The notes: generated from the sequence alone by a model not told the origin. 62,714 nt of DNA from Thermoplasmata archaeon (GCA_023261755.1 JAGDXS010000005.1:1-62714); one strand, 5' to 3'; counted from the stretch's first letter, positions 34,829-42,645 are shown. Program-made: numbers and translations.

Positions 34829-35610
34829 TTTCTCACCTTTTCAATAATTTTCTGAAGCTCATCTGTGAGCTCAGGTTTTTCAATATCCACAAATTCACCT
34901 ATTCTGAAAACACCCTTTTCATCAGTTTTGAATTTATCCCTGAACCAATGCAACATCTGTATGTGATCCATGTTCAATATTCTACCTTCATATGTAGGGC
35001 ATTGGGAAATTACCTCTATGAATGAGAAACCCTTTTTCGTTAATCCCTTCTCTATGGATCTTATCAATTGATTCATGTGCCAGGTAGTCCATCTTGCAAC
35101 ATAGGATGCACCTGCTGCTGCAACAACCTCTGAAACATTTAATGCGAATGCTGGATTACCATATGGTGTAGTAACAGTTTTGTATTCATGCTCAGTTGTT
35201 GGTGCAACCTGGCCTCCTGTCATGGCATAAACGCCGTTGTTTACCATGATCACAGTAATGCCAACATTGGACCTTGCAGCATGCAATAAATGGTTGCCAC
35301 CTATGCCCGTGCAATCTCCGTCGCCGCTTACAACAAGAACTTTAAGTTTTGGATTTGCCACCTTTAAACCTGTTGCAAATGCAATAGGCCTTCCATGCGT
35401 TGTATGAAGAGAATCCACCCTGAGATATGGTGATGGTATCCAGGCCGAACAGCCAATGCCTGAAACTGCTGCGATCTCATTTCTAGGTAATTTTAAATGA
35501 TCAATGGCCCTTGCTATCGCATTTAAAATTTGGCCATCGCCACAACCAGGGCAAAAAGCCGAAGGCATTCTCCTTATGTATTCGTTTTTAATATAATTTG
35601 CAGTGATCAT
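34825..35610 (-). CDS. korB: 2-oxoacid:ferredoxin oxidoreductase beta subunit (ThDP-binding)
   Basis: Binds thiamine diphosphate and a [4Fe-4S] cluster. The protein has FCPGCGDG (cluster Cys pair), GIGCSAW with a third Cys, the HGRPIAFATG loop, and the ThDP/Mg motif GDGDCTGIGG...VNNGVYAMTGGQ. At 261 residues it lacks a fused alpha domain, as in four-subunit KGOR/OFOR. The C-terminal TYEGR...HWFRDK segment matches 2-oxoglutarate-type enzymes. Overlaps korA by 4 bases. Confidence 0.95.
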   Translation of the reverse strand: MITANYIKNEYIRRMPSAFCPGCGDGQILNAIARAIDHLKLPRNEIAAVSGIGCSAWIPSPYLRVDSLHTTHGRPIAFATGLKVANPKLKVLVVSGDGDCTGIGGNHLLHAARSNVGITVIMVNNGVYAMTGGQVAPTTEHEYKTVTTPYGNPAFALNVSEVVAAAGASYVARWTTWHMNQLIRSIEKGLTKKGFSFIEVISQCPTYEGRILNMDHIQMLHWFRDKFKTDEKGVFRIGEFVDIEKPELTDELQKIIEKVRK

Positions 35611-36725
35611 CTTAATTCCTCCTCTATCTTTTTTAATATTTCAGATACAGTATGAACGTTTCCAGTAACCTTTGGAAAATGAACAAATTTTCCTGGAAAC
35701 ATTTTTTCTATTTCCATTGAATAACCTCTCAAGGACATTTCTGGCAGTATTACCTTTTTAATATTTTTTAACTTGGACATCCTGTTTTCAGGTGCTGGCC
35801 ACAAAACTTTTGGCCTGAAATACCCAGCCTTTATTCCCTTTTCCCTTGCCTTAATCACCGCGCCTTTAGCAGGCCTTGATGTTGCCCCGTATGAAATTAC
35901 CAATATTTCTGCATCCTCTGTAAACATCTCCTCCCAGTCCTCAATATCTTTCCTATTTTTGTTAATTTTTTCCACCAACCTTGTAACCAAGCTGGATTGA
36001 ATTTCAGGAGATCCAGTATCTCTTGTTCCATCTGGTTTATGTGTAGATCCTGTTACCATCAGTTCCAAACCATCTCCGAATCTTCCCATGGGTGGAACTA
36101 GATCATCACCATACTTTGTTGCCTCATCAAAAGTTTTTGCATATTTTCTTTCAATTATGTTAATACTTTCAGGAACAACAAGCCTTTCCATCATATGACC
36201 TATTTCAGCATCTGATAATAAAATAACTGGGACCCTGTACCTTTCAGCTAGATTAAAAGATTTAACAGTAAACTCAAACATTTCTTGTACTGAATTTGGA
36301 GACAAAACAATATTTTCATAATCGCCATGTGAACCAAATCTTGATTGCATAACATCACCCTGTGCTGCCCTTGTTGCCTGGCCTATTGATGGCCCAGCTC
36401 TTTGAACATCTATAACAACAATGGGCGTTTCTGTCATAGCAGCATATCCAATATTTTCCTGCATTAAAGAAAATCCTGGGCCTGATGTAGCTGTCATTGA
36501 TTTAATGCCTGCCCATGATGCTCCAATTATAGCCGAAATGGATGCAAGCTCGTCCTCCATCTGTAAAAATTTACCTCCTACCTGTGGCAATAACTCTGCC
36601 ATTGCCTGGGTAATTTCACTTGCTGGAGTGATAGGATAACCAGCAAAGAACTTGCAACCTGCTTTTATGGCACCATATGCGGCTGCCAAATCACCTTCAA
36701 CAAAATATTCACCAGGTTCAATCAT
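35607..36725 (-). CDS. korA: 2-oxoacid:ferredoxin oxidoreductase alpha subunit
   Basis: Pyrimidine-binding and transketolase-C domains of a KGOR: GDLAAAYGAIKAGCKFFAGYPITPASEI at the start, then MEDELASI, ATSGPGFSLM, VVDVQRAGPSIGQ, and a C-terminal GYFRPKVLWPAPE. It oxidises 2-oxoglutarate (or branched 2-oxoacids) to the acyl-CoA, reducing ferredoxin. I favour 2-oxoglutarate because of subunit order and the presence of succinyl-CoA synthetase nearby. Overlaps korD by 4 bases. Confidence 0.93.
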   Translation of the reverse strand: MIEPGEYFVEGDLAAAYGAIKAGCKFFAGYPITPASEITQAMAELLPQVGGKFLQMEDELASISAIIGASWAGIKSMTATSGPGFSLMQENIGYAAMTETPIVVIDVQRAGPSIGQATRAAQGDVMQSRFGSHGDYENIVLSPNSVQEMFEFTVKSFNLAERYRVPVILLSDAEIGHMMERLVVPESINIIERKYAKTFDEATKYGDDLVPPMGRFGDGLELMVTGSTHKPDGTRDTGSPEIQSSLVTRLVEKINKNRKDIEDWEEMFTEDAEILVISYGATSRPAKGAVIKAREKGIKAGYFRPKVLWPAPENRMSKLKNIKKVILPEMSLRGYSMEIEKMFPGKFVHFPKVTGNVHTVSEILKKIEEELR

Positions 36726-36934
36726 TTCTCTTTCACCTCAATTGCAAAATCTGGGCAATAAAGTTCGCATAGTCTGCAAACTATGCATGAATCAAGATCC
36801 CTTACCCTTGGATAAAAAAGTGCATATTCATTAACTTCATTTGAACTTTCAAGCGTGTTTTTTGGACAGACATCTACGCATATGCCACATCCTTTACACA
36901 AATTCTTATCTATTTTAATCTCTAAGGCCTTCAT
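36722..36934 (-). CDS. korD: 2-oxoacid:ferredoxin oxidoreductase delta subunit (2[4Fe-4S] ferredoxin)
   Basis: A 70-residue ferredoxin with two cluster motifs, CKGCGICVDVCP and CIVCRLCELYCP, which carries electrons from KorB to free ferredoxin. It is the first gene of the operon. A TATA-like TTAAATAA at about 36955-36963 on this strand, about 25 bases before the ATG, fits a leaderless transcript. Confidence 0.94.
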   Translation of the reverse strand: MKALEIKIDKNLCKGCGICVDVCPKNTLESSNEVNEYALFYPRVRDLDSCIVCRLCELYCPDFAIEVKEK

Positions 36935-37021
36935 TGTTTAGGTAAATATTTTCAATTATTTAAGTTTAATAAATAAAAATTTTAATTTTTTTATTAAACT
37001 ATTAATTTAAAGATAGAAAAA

Positions 37022-37029
37022 TTTATTAA
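37022..37029 (+). promoter_or_regulatory. TATA-like element for the 37053 gene
   Basis: TTTATTAA lies 24-31 bases before ATG 37053, the normal distance for a leaderless archaeal promoter. Confidence 0.4.
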
Positions 37030-37052
37030 CCAATTGTTGTATTTATGGAACT

Positions 37053-37328
37053 ATGGCATCAGTAATAGTAGTACATAGCTGGGATGATTCCCAAAAAGAG
37101 CAGGTAATGGATTTTGCAAATAGGGTAATGACAATGGCCAAGGAAAAGAAACTGCCTGCAGGATTAAAACTAATAAGTATTGATCTAGCTGAAAACAAAA
37201 ATATGGCAGTATGCCACTGGGAAGTGGACAGCCTGGATCATCTTATGCAGGTAGCCGGTTCTCTAAAACCAACCTGGAAGATAGATGCCTTTGTAGCAAA
37301 AAATGTTTATAAAAAAGGCCTGCTTTAA
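37053..37328 (+). CDS. Small conserved protein of ferredoxin-like (DUF3303-type) alpha/beta fold
   Basis: Of 91 residues, the plan is beta-alpha-beta-beta-alpha-beta: VIVVHSW (strand), helix to VMTMAKEK, LPAGLKLISIDLAENKNMAVCHWEVDSLDHLMQVAGSL, and a final strand. This order and the 'LP.GLK.' turn recall DUF3303/dimeric alpha-beta barrel proteins that act as small sensors or monooxygenase-like folds. One Cys (VCHWE) sits on a central strand. The match is by eye and weak. The gene ends 20 bases before tRNA-Leu and is followed by a T-tract. Confidence 0.6.
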   Translation: MASVIVVHSWDDSQKEQVMDFANRVMTMAKEKKLPAGLKLISIDLAENKNMAVCHWEVDSLDHLMQVAGSLKPTWKIDAFVAKNVYKKGLL

Positions 37329-37333
37329 ACCCC

Positions 37334-37348
37334 TTTTTCTTTTTTTTT
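37334..37348 (+). terminator. T-tract between the 37053 gene and tRNA-Leu
   Basis: CTTTTTCTTTTTTTTT follows the stop codon and ends directly at the tRNA's first base. It probably terminates the upstream mRNA, leaving the tRNA promoter unclear. Confidence 0.45.
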
Positions 37349-37433
37349 GCGGAGGTTACCGAGCCAGGCCAAAGGTGGTGGATTTAGGGTCCACTTCCGA
37401 AGGGATCCGAGGGTTCAAATCCCTCCCTCCGCA
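37349..37433 (+). tRNA. tRNA-Leu (anticodon UAG)
   Basis: Class II cloverleaf: acceptor GCGGAGG pairs with CCTCCGC and discriminator A at 37433. The anticodon arm is GTGGATTTAGGGTCCAC with TAG. There is a long variable arm (TTCCGAAGGGATCCGA) and T arm GAGGGTTCAAATCCCTC, identical to the one in the tRNA-Leu(UAA) at 25664. No intron and no encoded CCA. Confidence 0.95.
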
Positions 37434-37439
37434 TTTTTC

Positions 37440-38366
37440 CTATGTAATTTCTGGCCTATTTTTAACCTGGTTTTTAATGTTCTTTATTTCATAGTAACTT
37501 TTTATCAGGCTCCAAGCTCCTATTATACCAACAACAAATATTACCAGTAAAAAACCAATGTCTATGGCATTAAGATTTGGTATTGAAACTCCTGTGGATA
37601 ATGCAAAATTATCTATTGAAGGTAATAGAATTATCAATAAGCCTATGAATGCAAAAGCCAATCCTCCATAGTATAATGTTCTTCCTGCAGTAGATTTTCC
37701 TATATACTTTATGTCTTCATCACTCATTTTCATTTTTCTTAATAAAGATCCAAATACTGCACCAATTATAATCTGCATTACCATCGTACCCAGACCGAAC
37801 ATTAGACCCGGCAACGGTGAATATATAACGCTAGGTACCTGCGGCGCAAGTACAAAGGTAATTATGGTTGCATAAGCACCAAAACCGAATCCTGCTATAA
37901 GGCCATGAACGATTGTCATTTTTAATGGTATCTCCTTTGGATGAACTTCCTTTGGTGATAATCTTGTTGCATTTTCTGTATGGTGTGCCTTTCCTCCTAA
38001 TAATTTATCAAATGGAAGATGGAAATATTTCCCTCTTAAAACATAAGAACCCGCTATTGCCATTACTATACCTACAACCATGTAAACTGGTCCATCCAAA
38101 TTGTATGTTCTGTATATATATGCAAGGCCAATAAAACCCAAAAATGTTAAAAATGCCCTTTGAAGTGTGAATCCCAAAGAAAATAGAAAGCCTGCCTTCA
38201 TACCACCTTTTGTACTATAGGACCCTATGGCATAGCTGAATGTAATTGGCCAAGTATGCTCATCCGGTGTAATGCCATGTAAAATTCCCAATATGAACGA
38301 TATTACAAGTATTTCCCAAAGGAATAGATTATTTGGTGGATTTAAAAGTAATGATAATATATCCAT
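37440..38366 (-). CDS. NicO/UreH-like heavy-metal transporter
   Basis: Seven or eight membrane helices over 308 residues. The first helix carries GILHGITPDEHTW, a His/Asp/Glu metal signature analogous to HGxDADH in Ni/Co permeases. A second His-containing helix is IVHGLIAGFGFGA near residue 155, and a cytoplasmic His stretch is KAHHTENATR. The directly upstream gene (6-base gap) is a DtxR-family metal regulator, so this is probably a metal-responsive Mn/Fe/Ni transporter. The direction of transport cannot be told. Confidence 0.75.
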   Translation of the reverse strand: MDILSLLLNPPNNLFLWEILVISFILGILHGITPDEHTWPITFSYAIGSYSTKGGMKAGFLFSLGFTLQRAFLTFLGFIGLAYIYRTYNLDGPVYMVVGIVMAIAGSYVLRGKYFHLPFDKLLGGKAHHTENATRLSPKEVHPKEIPLKMTIVHGLIAGFGFGAYATIITFVLAPQVPSVIYSPLPGLMFGLGTMVMQIIIGAVFGSLLRKMKMSDEDIKYIGKSTAGRTLYYGGLAFAFIGLLIILLPSIDNFALSTGVSIPNLNAIDIGFLLVIFVVGIIGAWSLIKSYYEIKNIKNQVKNRPEIT

Positions 38367-38372
38367 ATAAAA

Positions 38373-38831
38373 TCACCTCTTGCTTACAAGCTCCAACTTG
38401 CAAAGATCCCTACAATTGTTTTCATGCGGTATTTCTTTACCATGTGGGCAAGTGGATGGATGTCCCATCAATTCACATACTGAATCAATAAAATCTTCTG
38501 TAACATGGTATTCCATTATCTTAGCGCTTTTGCATGAATTTTCCAAATCCAAACCAAGTTTATATAGAAATGTTTCAACTATTCTGTGATTTCTTTTGAT
38601 TGTTCTGACTACTTCCAAACCTTTTTCTGACAACTTTATGTTTCCATTTTTTTTCATGATATATCCCTTTTCCTTTAAATTATTCAAATATTCCTCTGAT
38701 GTTGAAGGCTTCACACTTAAAGCATTTGAAACCTGAGTAACGTTGGGGAACCATCCTTCCTGGGAAAGATCATAAATAATTTGGAGGAAATCCAATTCTC
38801 TTTCGGTAAGACCTAAATTATTTAGATTCAT
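38373..38831 (-). CDS. DtxR/MntR-family metal-dependent transcription regulator
   Basis: Residues ~8-65 are a winged helix (ERELDFLQIIYDL ... NVTQVSNALSVKPSTSEEYLNNLKEKGYI). Residues ~75-140 are the dimerisation/metal domain with the conserved 'RNHRIVETFLYKLGLDLENSCKSAKIMEYHVTEDFIDSVCELMGHPSTCPHGKEIP' order (quoted motifs: RNHRIVETF, MEYHVTEDF, HPSTCPHG). Metal ligand positions (Glu, His, Cys) are kept. It lacks an SH3-like third domain. Cotranscribed with the transporter gene downstream. Confidence 0.9.
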   Translation of the reverse strand: MNLNNLGLTERELDFLQIIYDLSQEGWFPNVTQVSNALSVKPSTSEEYLNNLKEKGYIMKKNGNIKLSEKGLEVVRTIKRNHRIVETFLYKLGLDLENSCKSAKIMEYHVTEDFIDSVCELMGHPSTCPHGKEIPHENNCRDLCKLELVSKR

Positions 38832-38888
38832 ACGAACCTTTTATACCAACTAATATTTAAACCTTGTTGATGAATTAAAAACAAAATT

Positions 38889-38896
38889 AATATAAA
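38889..38896 (+). promoter_or_regulatory. TATA-like element for the epimerase-ubiX-nob1 operon
   Basis: AATATAAA is centred 25 bases before ATG 38917, with no Shine-Dalgarno motif. This fits a leaderless start for the first gene of the operon. Confidence 0.45.
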
Positions 38897-38916
38897 AAAA
38901 TACATTATTAACAAAC

Positions 38917-39981
38917 ATGAAAATAAAAGATATAGCTCTTCAAGAGATTAAAATACCATTAAAAAGGGTATTTACAATTGCATCAGGATCATCAGAATAT
39001 GCTAACAATTTAATAGTCAAGGTTCTAACGGATGAATATATAGGATACGGTGAATCATCACCATCCCTCCATGTTTTAGGAGAAAATGCTGGAACTGTGA
39101 AAGAAATATTTCCTAAGATAAAAGAAAAAATAAATGATCTTGAAGTTGAGGATATTAGAGAGATATCAAAAATATTAAAAAAAATTCCAAATAATCAAAG
39201 TGCTAAGGCAGGATTAGATATTGCCCTATACGATCTTCTTGGAAAAAAATATAAGGTACCTTTGAATGAAATTCTTGGCACATCAAAAGTGAGCAAGGAT
39301 ACGGATATAACAATTGGTATTATGGAAAATAATGAGGCTGTAAATCTTGCCTATGAATATGTAAATGATGGATTTAAATCATTAAAAATTAAAGTAGGAA
39401 AAAATTTAAAAAATGATATTGAAAGGGTAAGGATGATAAGAGATTCTATTGGAAACAAAATTGAACTTCGTGTTGATGCTAATCAAGGATACAATTTTCA
39501 TGAGGCAAGAGAATTTATAAATGCAATAAATAAATTTGAAATTGAATTTATTGAACAACCATTACCCTATTACTTATTAGATAAATTATCGGAATTAAGA
39601 TTACAATCTAGCATTCCAATAATGCTTGATGAAAGTCTTAAAAGTATTAGGGATCTTAATGAAATAATAAGCAAGAAAGCCGCAGATATGATTAACATAA
39701 AATTGATGAAAACATCTGGAATAACGGATGCACTAGCAATAGCGGATCTTGCTAGGGCATATGACTTAAAAATAATGGTAGGCTGTATGTCAGAAACTTC
39801 ATTAGGAATTGCAGCCTCTATGCATTTCGCTCTAGCTATAGATGCAGACTACGTTGATTTAGATTCTCATTTTAATTTAAAAGAGGACATTGCAGAAAAT
39901 CCAATTAAAAATGTATTCGGAATGAATTATGTTAATAATGATCCAGGTCTTGGCATATACCTAAAGGATGAATATCTATGA
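38917..39981 (+). CDS. Dipeptide epimerase (enolase superfamily, L-Ala-D/L-Glu epimerase-like)
   Basis: The muconate-lactonising subgroup of the enolase superfamily. The capping domain is residues 1-125 (IGYGESSPS). In the barrel, LKIKVGK holds the catalytic Lys pair, RVDANQGY and EFIEQPLP the first two metal ligands, MLDESLKS the third, and INIKLMKTSG the second catalytic Lys. C-terminal DADYVDLDSHF matches the dipeptide epimerase 'D-D' specificity residues. It interconverts stereoisomers in dipeptides, for example Ala-Glu. The organism probably lacks peptidoglycan, so scavenging external peptides is the likely role. Its stop overlaps ubiX by ATGA. Confidence 0.85.
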   Translation: MKIKDIALQEIKIPLKRVFTIASGSSEYANNLIVKVLTDEYIGYGESSPSLHVLGENAGTVKEIFPKIKEKINDLEVEDIREISKILKKIPNNQSAKAGLDIALYDLLGKKYKVPLNEILGTSKVSKDTDITIGIMENNEAVNLAYEYVNDGFKSLKIKVGKNLKNDIERVRMIRDSIGNKIELRVDANQGYNFHEAREFINAINKFEIEFIEQPLPYYLLDKLSELRLQSSIPIMLDESLKSIRDLNEIISKKAADMINIKLMKTSGITDALAIADLARAYDLKIMVGCMSETSLGIAASMHFALAIDADYVDLDSHFNLKEDIAENPIKNVFGMNYVNNDPGLGIYLKDEYL

Positions 39982-40529
39982 AAATTATAATTGGCGTAAC
40001 TGGTGCTTCGGGAATTTCATATGCATTAAGGTTAATAGATCTACTTAAAGAAGAAAAATACTTGATAATTACAGAGAACGCAAAGAAAATCATGAAATAC
40101 GAAACTGGCATGGACTATAAAATATTGGAAAAGAAAGTAAAAAAAATATACGATGATAACGATCTTTTTGCACCTGTTGCATCAGGAAGTACCAAATTCG
40201 ATGCTTTTGTTGTTATTCCAGCTTCAATGAATACAATTGCCAAATTTGCAGGGGGTATTTCAGATACATTAATTACTAGAGTTTTTTCAGTATCATTAAA
40301 AGAAAAAAGAAAAATTATAATTGTACCAAGGGAAACACCATTGAATTCAATTAACCTTGAAAATATGAAAAAGTTATCCGACCTTGGTGTAGTTGTAATG
40401 CCTGCTTCACCTGGATTCTATCTTAAACCTAAAACCATAGATGATCTTTTAGACTTTATAGTTTTCAGGATTCTTGACCATTTGGGAATTGAAGGTGATT
40501 ATCCAAGATGGGAAAAAAATACATTCTAG
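39978..40529 (+). CDS. ubiX: Flavin prenyltransferase UbiX-like
   Basis: Makes prenylated FMN, the cofactor of UbiD-type decarboxylases, from FMN and dimethylallyl phosphate. Family motifs are IIGVTGASGISYALRL, VASGSTKFDAFVVIPASMNTIAKFAGG with the conserved SM(N/G)T, RKIIIVPRETPL and MPASPGFY. At 183 residues it has normal length. No UbiD gene is in the window. It overlaps nob1 by 22 bases. Confidence 0.93.
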   Translation: MKIIIGVTGASGISYALRLIDLLKEEKYLIITENAKKIMKYETGMDYKILEKKVKKIYDDNDLFAPVASGSTKFDAFVVIPASMNTIAKFAGGISDTLITRVFSVSLKEKRKIIIVPRETPLNSINLENMKKLSDLGVVVMPASPGFYLKPKTIDDLLDFIVFRILDHLGIEGDYPRWEKNTF

Positions 40530-40975
40530 ACACATCAGTATTCCTTTCAGGAAAATCATTTCCACTGGACAATGAAATTATAATACCTGAAAGTGTTCTG
40601 GAAGAATTAAAAAATATAGAAAAATATTCAATATTAATAGAAAGATCCAAAATTATTCAACCTTCAGAACTGAGTTTAAAGATAGCTATTGAAGCAGCAG
40701 AAAAAACTGGAGATATAAATAAGCTTTCAAAAACGGATCTTGATATAATTGCACTATCACAGGAATTCGATGCAGTTGTTATAACAGATGATTATGCAAT
40801 ACAGAATGTTTTAAAATTTTTAAAAAAACCATATTCTGGAATGGCAATAAAAGAAATTAAACAGAATTTTAAATGGGTATACAGGTGCACAGGATGTAAA
40901 ATATACTTTGAAAAATATTACGAATCCTGTCCTGTATGCGGATCTCCCTTAAAATTAGTAAAGAAGAAGCTTTAA
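40508..40975 (+). CDS. nob1: Ribosome maturation endonuclease Nob1 (PIN domain plus zinc ribbon)
   Basis: Nob1 cleaves the 3' end of pre-16S rRNA. The PIN domain (1-115) shows the acidic triad YILDTS, SVLEEL, LSKTDLDIIAL and VITDDYAIQN. The C-terminal zinc ribbon (YRCTGCKIYFEKYYESCPVCGSP) is the archaeal Nob1 hallmark. It starts at ATG 40508 inside ubiX. Its partner proteins Pno1/Dim2 and Rio1 are coded at 22.5-23.8 kb. A tRNA-Cys follows 24 bases downstream. Confidence 0.94.
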   Translation: MGKKYILDTSVFLSGKSFPLDNEIIIPESVLEELKNIEKYSILIERSKIIQPSELSLKIAIEAAEKTGDINKLSKTDLDIIALSQEFDAVVITDDYAIQNVLKFLKKPYSGMAIKEIKQNFKWVYRCTGCKIYFEKYYESCPVCGSPLKLVKKKL

Positions 40976-40999
40976 ATAATATTTAACAATTTGAGTGTC

Positions 41000-41071
41000 G
41001 GGTAGGTGGCAGAGTGGTGATGCGCGAGACTGCAGATCTCGTTTATTGGGGTTCGATTCCCCACCTACCCT
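41000..41071 (+). tRNA. tRNA-Cys (anticodon GCA)
   Basis: The 72-nt class I cloverleaf has acceptor GGGTAGG pairing with CCTACCC and discriminator U at 41071, the Cys identity base. The D arm is GGCAGAGTGGTGATGC, the anticodon arm CGAGACTGCAGATCTCG (GCA) and the T arm TGGGGTTCGATTCCCCA. No intron. The last 29 bases overlap the antisense 3' end of truA. Confidence 0.95.
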
Positions 41072-41792
41072 CTGAAATTTTATTAAATTCCCTGTAAATG
41101 AAAAGTGATGTTCTTATCTTCCAATAATCCTTTAAAAAGTTTTTATTAACTGGCAATGTTTTGAAATTGAAATCATAAATAACATCCATTAATACGAGAT
41201 TTTCTGCAGGTACAATATATCTACTTACATTTGAATATGGATCGCCTTCACCGTATGCTAAGAATCCAATAATTCTTCTTACCATGTTCCACAAAAAGCT
41301 TTGACCCCTGACATCTATAATAATGAAATCATCATCACTTTTTATTTCTATTTTAAAAATTTTTCTCACTGATTTCCTTTCATCTTTCCTAGAAAAATTT
41401 GAAAAATCATGCTCCCCAATAAATTGCGTAGCCTTTTTTTCCATTTCATCAATATTGAAATTTCTATTAAAAAGAAAGTACCTGTACCATCTTTCCTTCG
41501 CATACCTTGGCTTAAAATCATTTTCAACGATAGCATATGAATGGAACAACATGTATTTTGTTTTTGAATTTAATATGCCCATTATTTTATTTATATTGTC
41601 AGATGATATTATTCCAATTACATTTCCTATGGCACTAACATTCCTGTCCGTCCTGCTTGAAGTATAAACATTATCTGAAATATTATATTCCTTTAAAATT
41701 TTTAAAATTTCACCCAACACAGTATATCTATTTTTTTCAAATGAAAATGAATCAAATTTTGTTCCGTCGTATCCAAATTTTAAAAGATACAC
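41043..41792 (-). CDS. truA: tRNA pseudouridine synthase TruA
   Basis: Forms pseudouridine at positions 38-40 of tRNA anticodon arms. Key parts: LKFGYDGTKFDS near the start, catalytic Asp in SSRTDRNVSA, RYAKERWYRYFLF, EHDFSNFSRKD and VRGQSFLWNMVRRI. At 249 residues it is a compact archaeal form. The C-terminal ~9 codons (GRWGIEPQ) are antisense to tRNA-Cys, so the last residues are not protein-selected. It is a single gene. Confidence 0.93.
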   Translation of the reverse strand: MYLLKFGYDGTKFDSFSFEKNRYTVLGEILKILKEYNISDNVYTSSRTDRNVSAIGNVIGIISSDNINKIMGILNSKTKYMLFHSYAIVENDFKPRYAKERWYRYFLFNRNFNIDEMEKKATQFIGEHDFSNFSRKDERKSVRKIFKIEIKSDDDFIIIDVRGQSFLWNMVRRIIGFLAYGEGDPYSNVSRYIVPAENLVLMDVIYDFNFKTLPVNKNFLKDYWKIRTSLFIYREFNKISEGRWGIEPQ

Positions 41793-41831
41793 AAATATGA
41801 AATCTTTTTATAGTATTTAAGCATTTATTAT

Positions 41832-42269
41832 ATGATGAGTTATAAAATTCCAGACAATAAATTATTATCATTCATAATTAAAAAAGTAATTAAAGAAAAA
41901 AAGGTAATTAAATCACAAAAAAATTTTTTAAACTATGTTCTTGAAGAATTAAGGTCATCTGGCATTGATTATAGATTGGATGGAAAAAGGTTAAGAAAAA
42001 TTGCAATAAACGATTTGAAATTGAAAGTGGATATAGAATATAGGGAAAGTAATGAAGAATCAAAAGATTTAAAAATATGCCCAGTATGCGGTAATAAGCT
42101 TATGGACATAAAAAATTTGACATTAGACGGTAAAACGGTGTTTACAGGAAAAAAATGTACAAAATGTTCATATTGGACAGGTCTTAAAAAAAGAATTCCG
42201 AAAAAGTATACATTCTATGGGGATGGTGAATATGATAAGCAAAAAAAGCGGAAATATGATAGTAGCTAA
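41832..42269 (+). CDS. Archaeal zinc-ribbon protein with N-terminal helical domain
   Basis: Of 145 residues, an N-terminal segment (about 10-75) carries helices and a basic patch (IKKVIKEKKVIKSQKNFLNYVL, LDGKRLRKI), with winged-helix character. It is followed by a zinc ribbon with CPVCGNKLM and KKCTKCSYWTG and a basic tail. This architecture fits a conserved archaeal group of nucleic-acid-binding proteins without known function. It heads a plus-strand run of five genes through the rhomboid gene. Its last 38-53 bases overlap the PPC-domain gene. Confidence 0.75.
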   Translation: MMSYKIPDNKLLSFIIKKVIKEKKVIKSQKNFLNYVLEELRSSGIDYRLDGKRLRKIAINDLKLKVDIEYRESNEESKDLKICPVCGNKLMDIKNLTLDGKTVFTGKKCTKCSYWTGLKKRIPKKYTFYGDGEYDKQKKRKYDSS

Positions 42270-42642
42270 AATAGAAAAGGATGAAGATATATTCCAGAGC
42301 ATAGAGGACTTGATTAAAAAATATGGAATAAAGGGTGGAATTATAGTTACAGGCGTAGGGATGCTGAAGAATTTTGAAATTGGATATTGGAATGGAAAAG
42401 AATATGAAACGAAAAAATTTGAAAAAAATCACGAACTAGTTGCGATGCACGGAAGTATTGCAGAAAATGATCCTAAAATTCATGTGCACGTTGGATTGGC
42501 AGGATCGGACCATATAATAATAGGGGGTCACCTTATAAGTGCAAAGGCAGATCCAATGGTAGAACTTACAATTATGGATACAGGATTTTCTATGCAAAGA
42601 TCATATAATGAAAAAACATCTCTTAAAGAATTGAATTTTTAA
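42232..42642 (+). CDS. PPC/DUF296 domain protein
   Basis: The protein is one PPC (plants and prokaryotes conserved) domain: KIEKDEDIFQSIEDLIKKYGIKGGIIVTGVGML, HGSIAENDPKIHVHVGLAGSDHIIIGGHL and a final VELTIMDTGF. In plants the domain accompanies an AT-hook, but archaeal members are stand-alone and trimeric, with the metal-binding HVHxG-like residues kept here. Function is not known. The track start is 42217; I prefer ATG 42232 (MISKKSGN). The choice is not secure, because GGTGA lies only two bases before it. The gene overlaps the zinc-ribbon gene. Confidence 0.82.
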   Translation: MISKKSGNMIVAKIEKDEDIFQSIEDLIKKYGIKGGIIVTGVGMLKNFEIGYWNGKEYETKKFEKNHELVAMHGSIAENDPKIHVHVGLAGSDHIIIGGHLISAKADPMVELTIMDTGFSMQRSYNEKTSLKELNF

Positions 42643-42645
42643 ATT

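Noticed and set aside
36652-36834. Plus-strand ORFs over korA/korD
   Set aside because: They are antisense shadows of well-recognised Kor genes with no family signal.
37303-37550. Two plus-strand ORFs (63 and 67 residues) across tRNA-Leu(UAG)
   Set aside because: They read through the tRNA and antisense to the transporter 3' end, so they are shadows.
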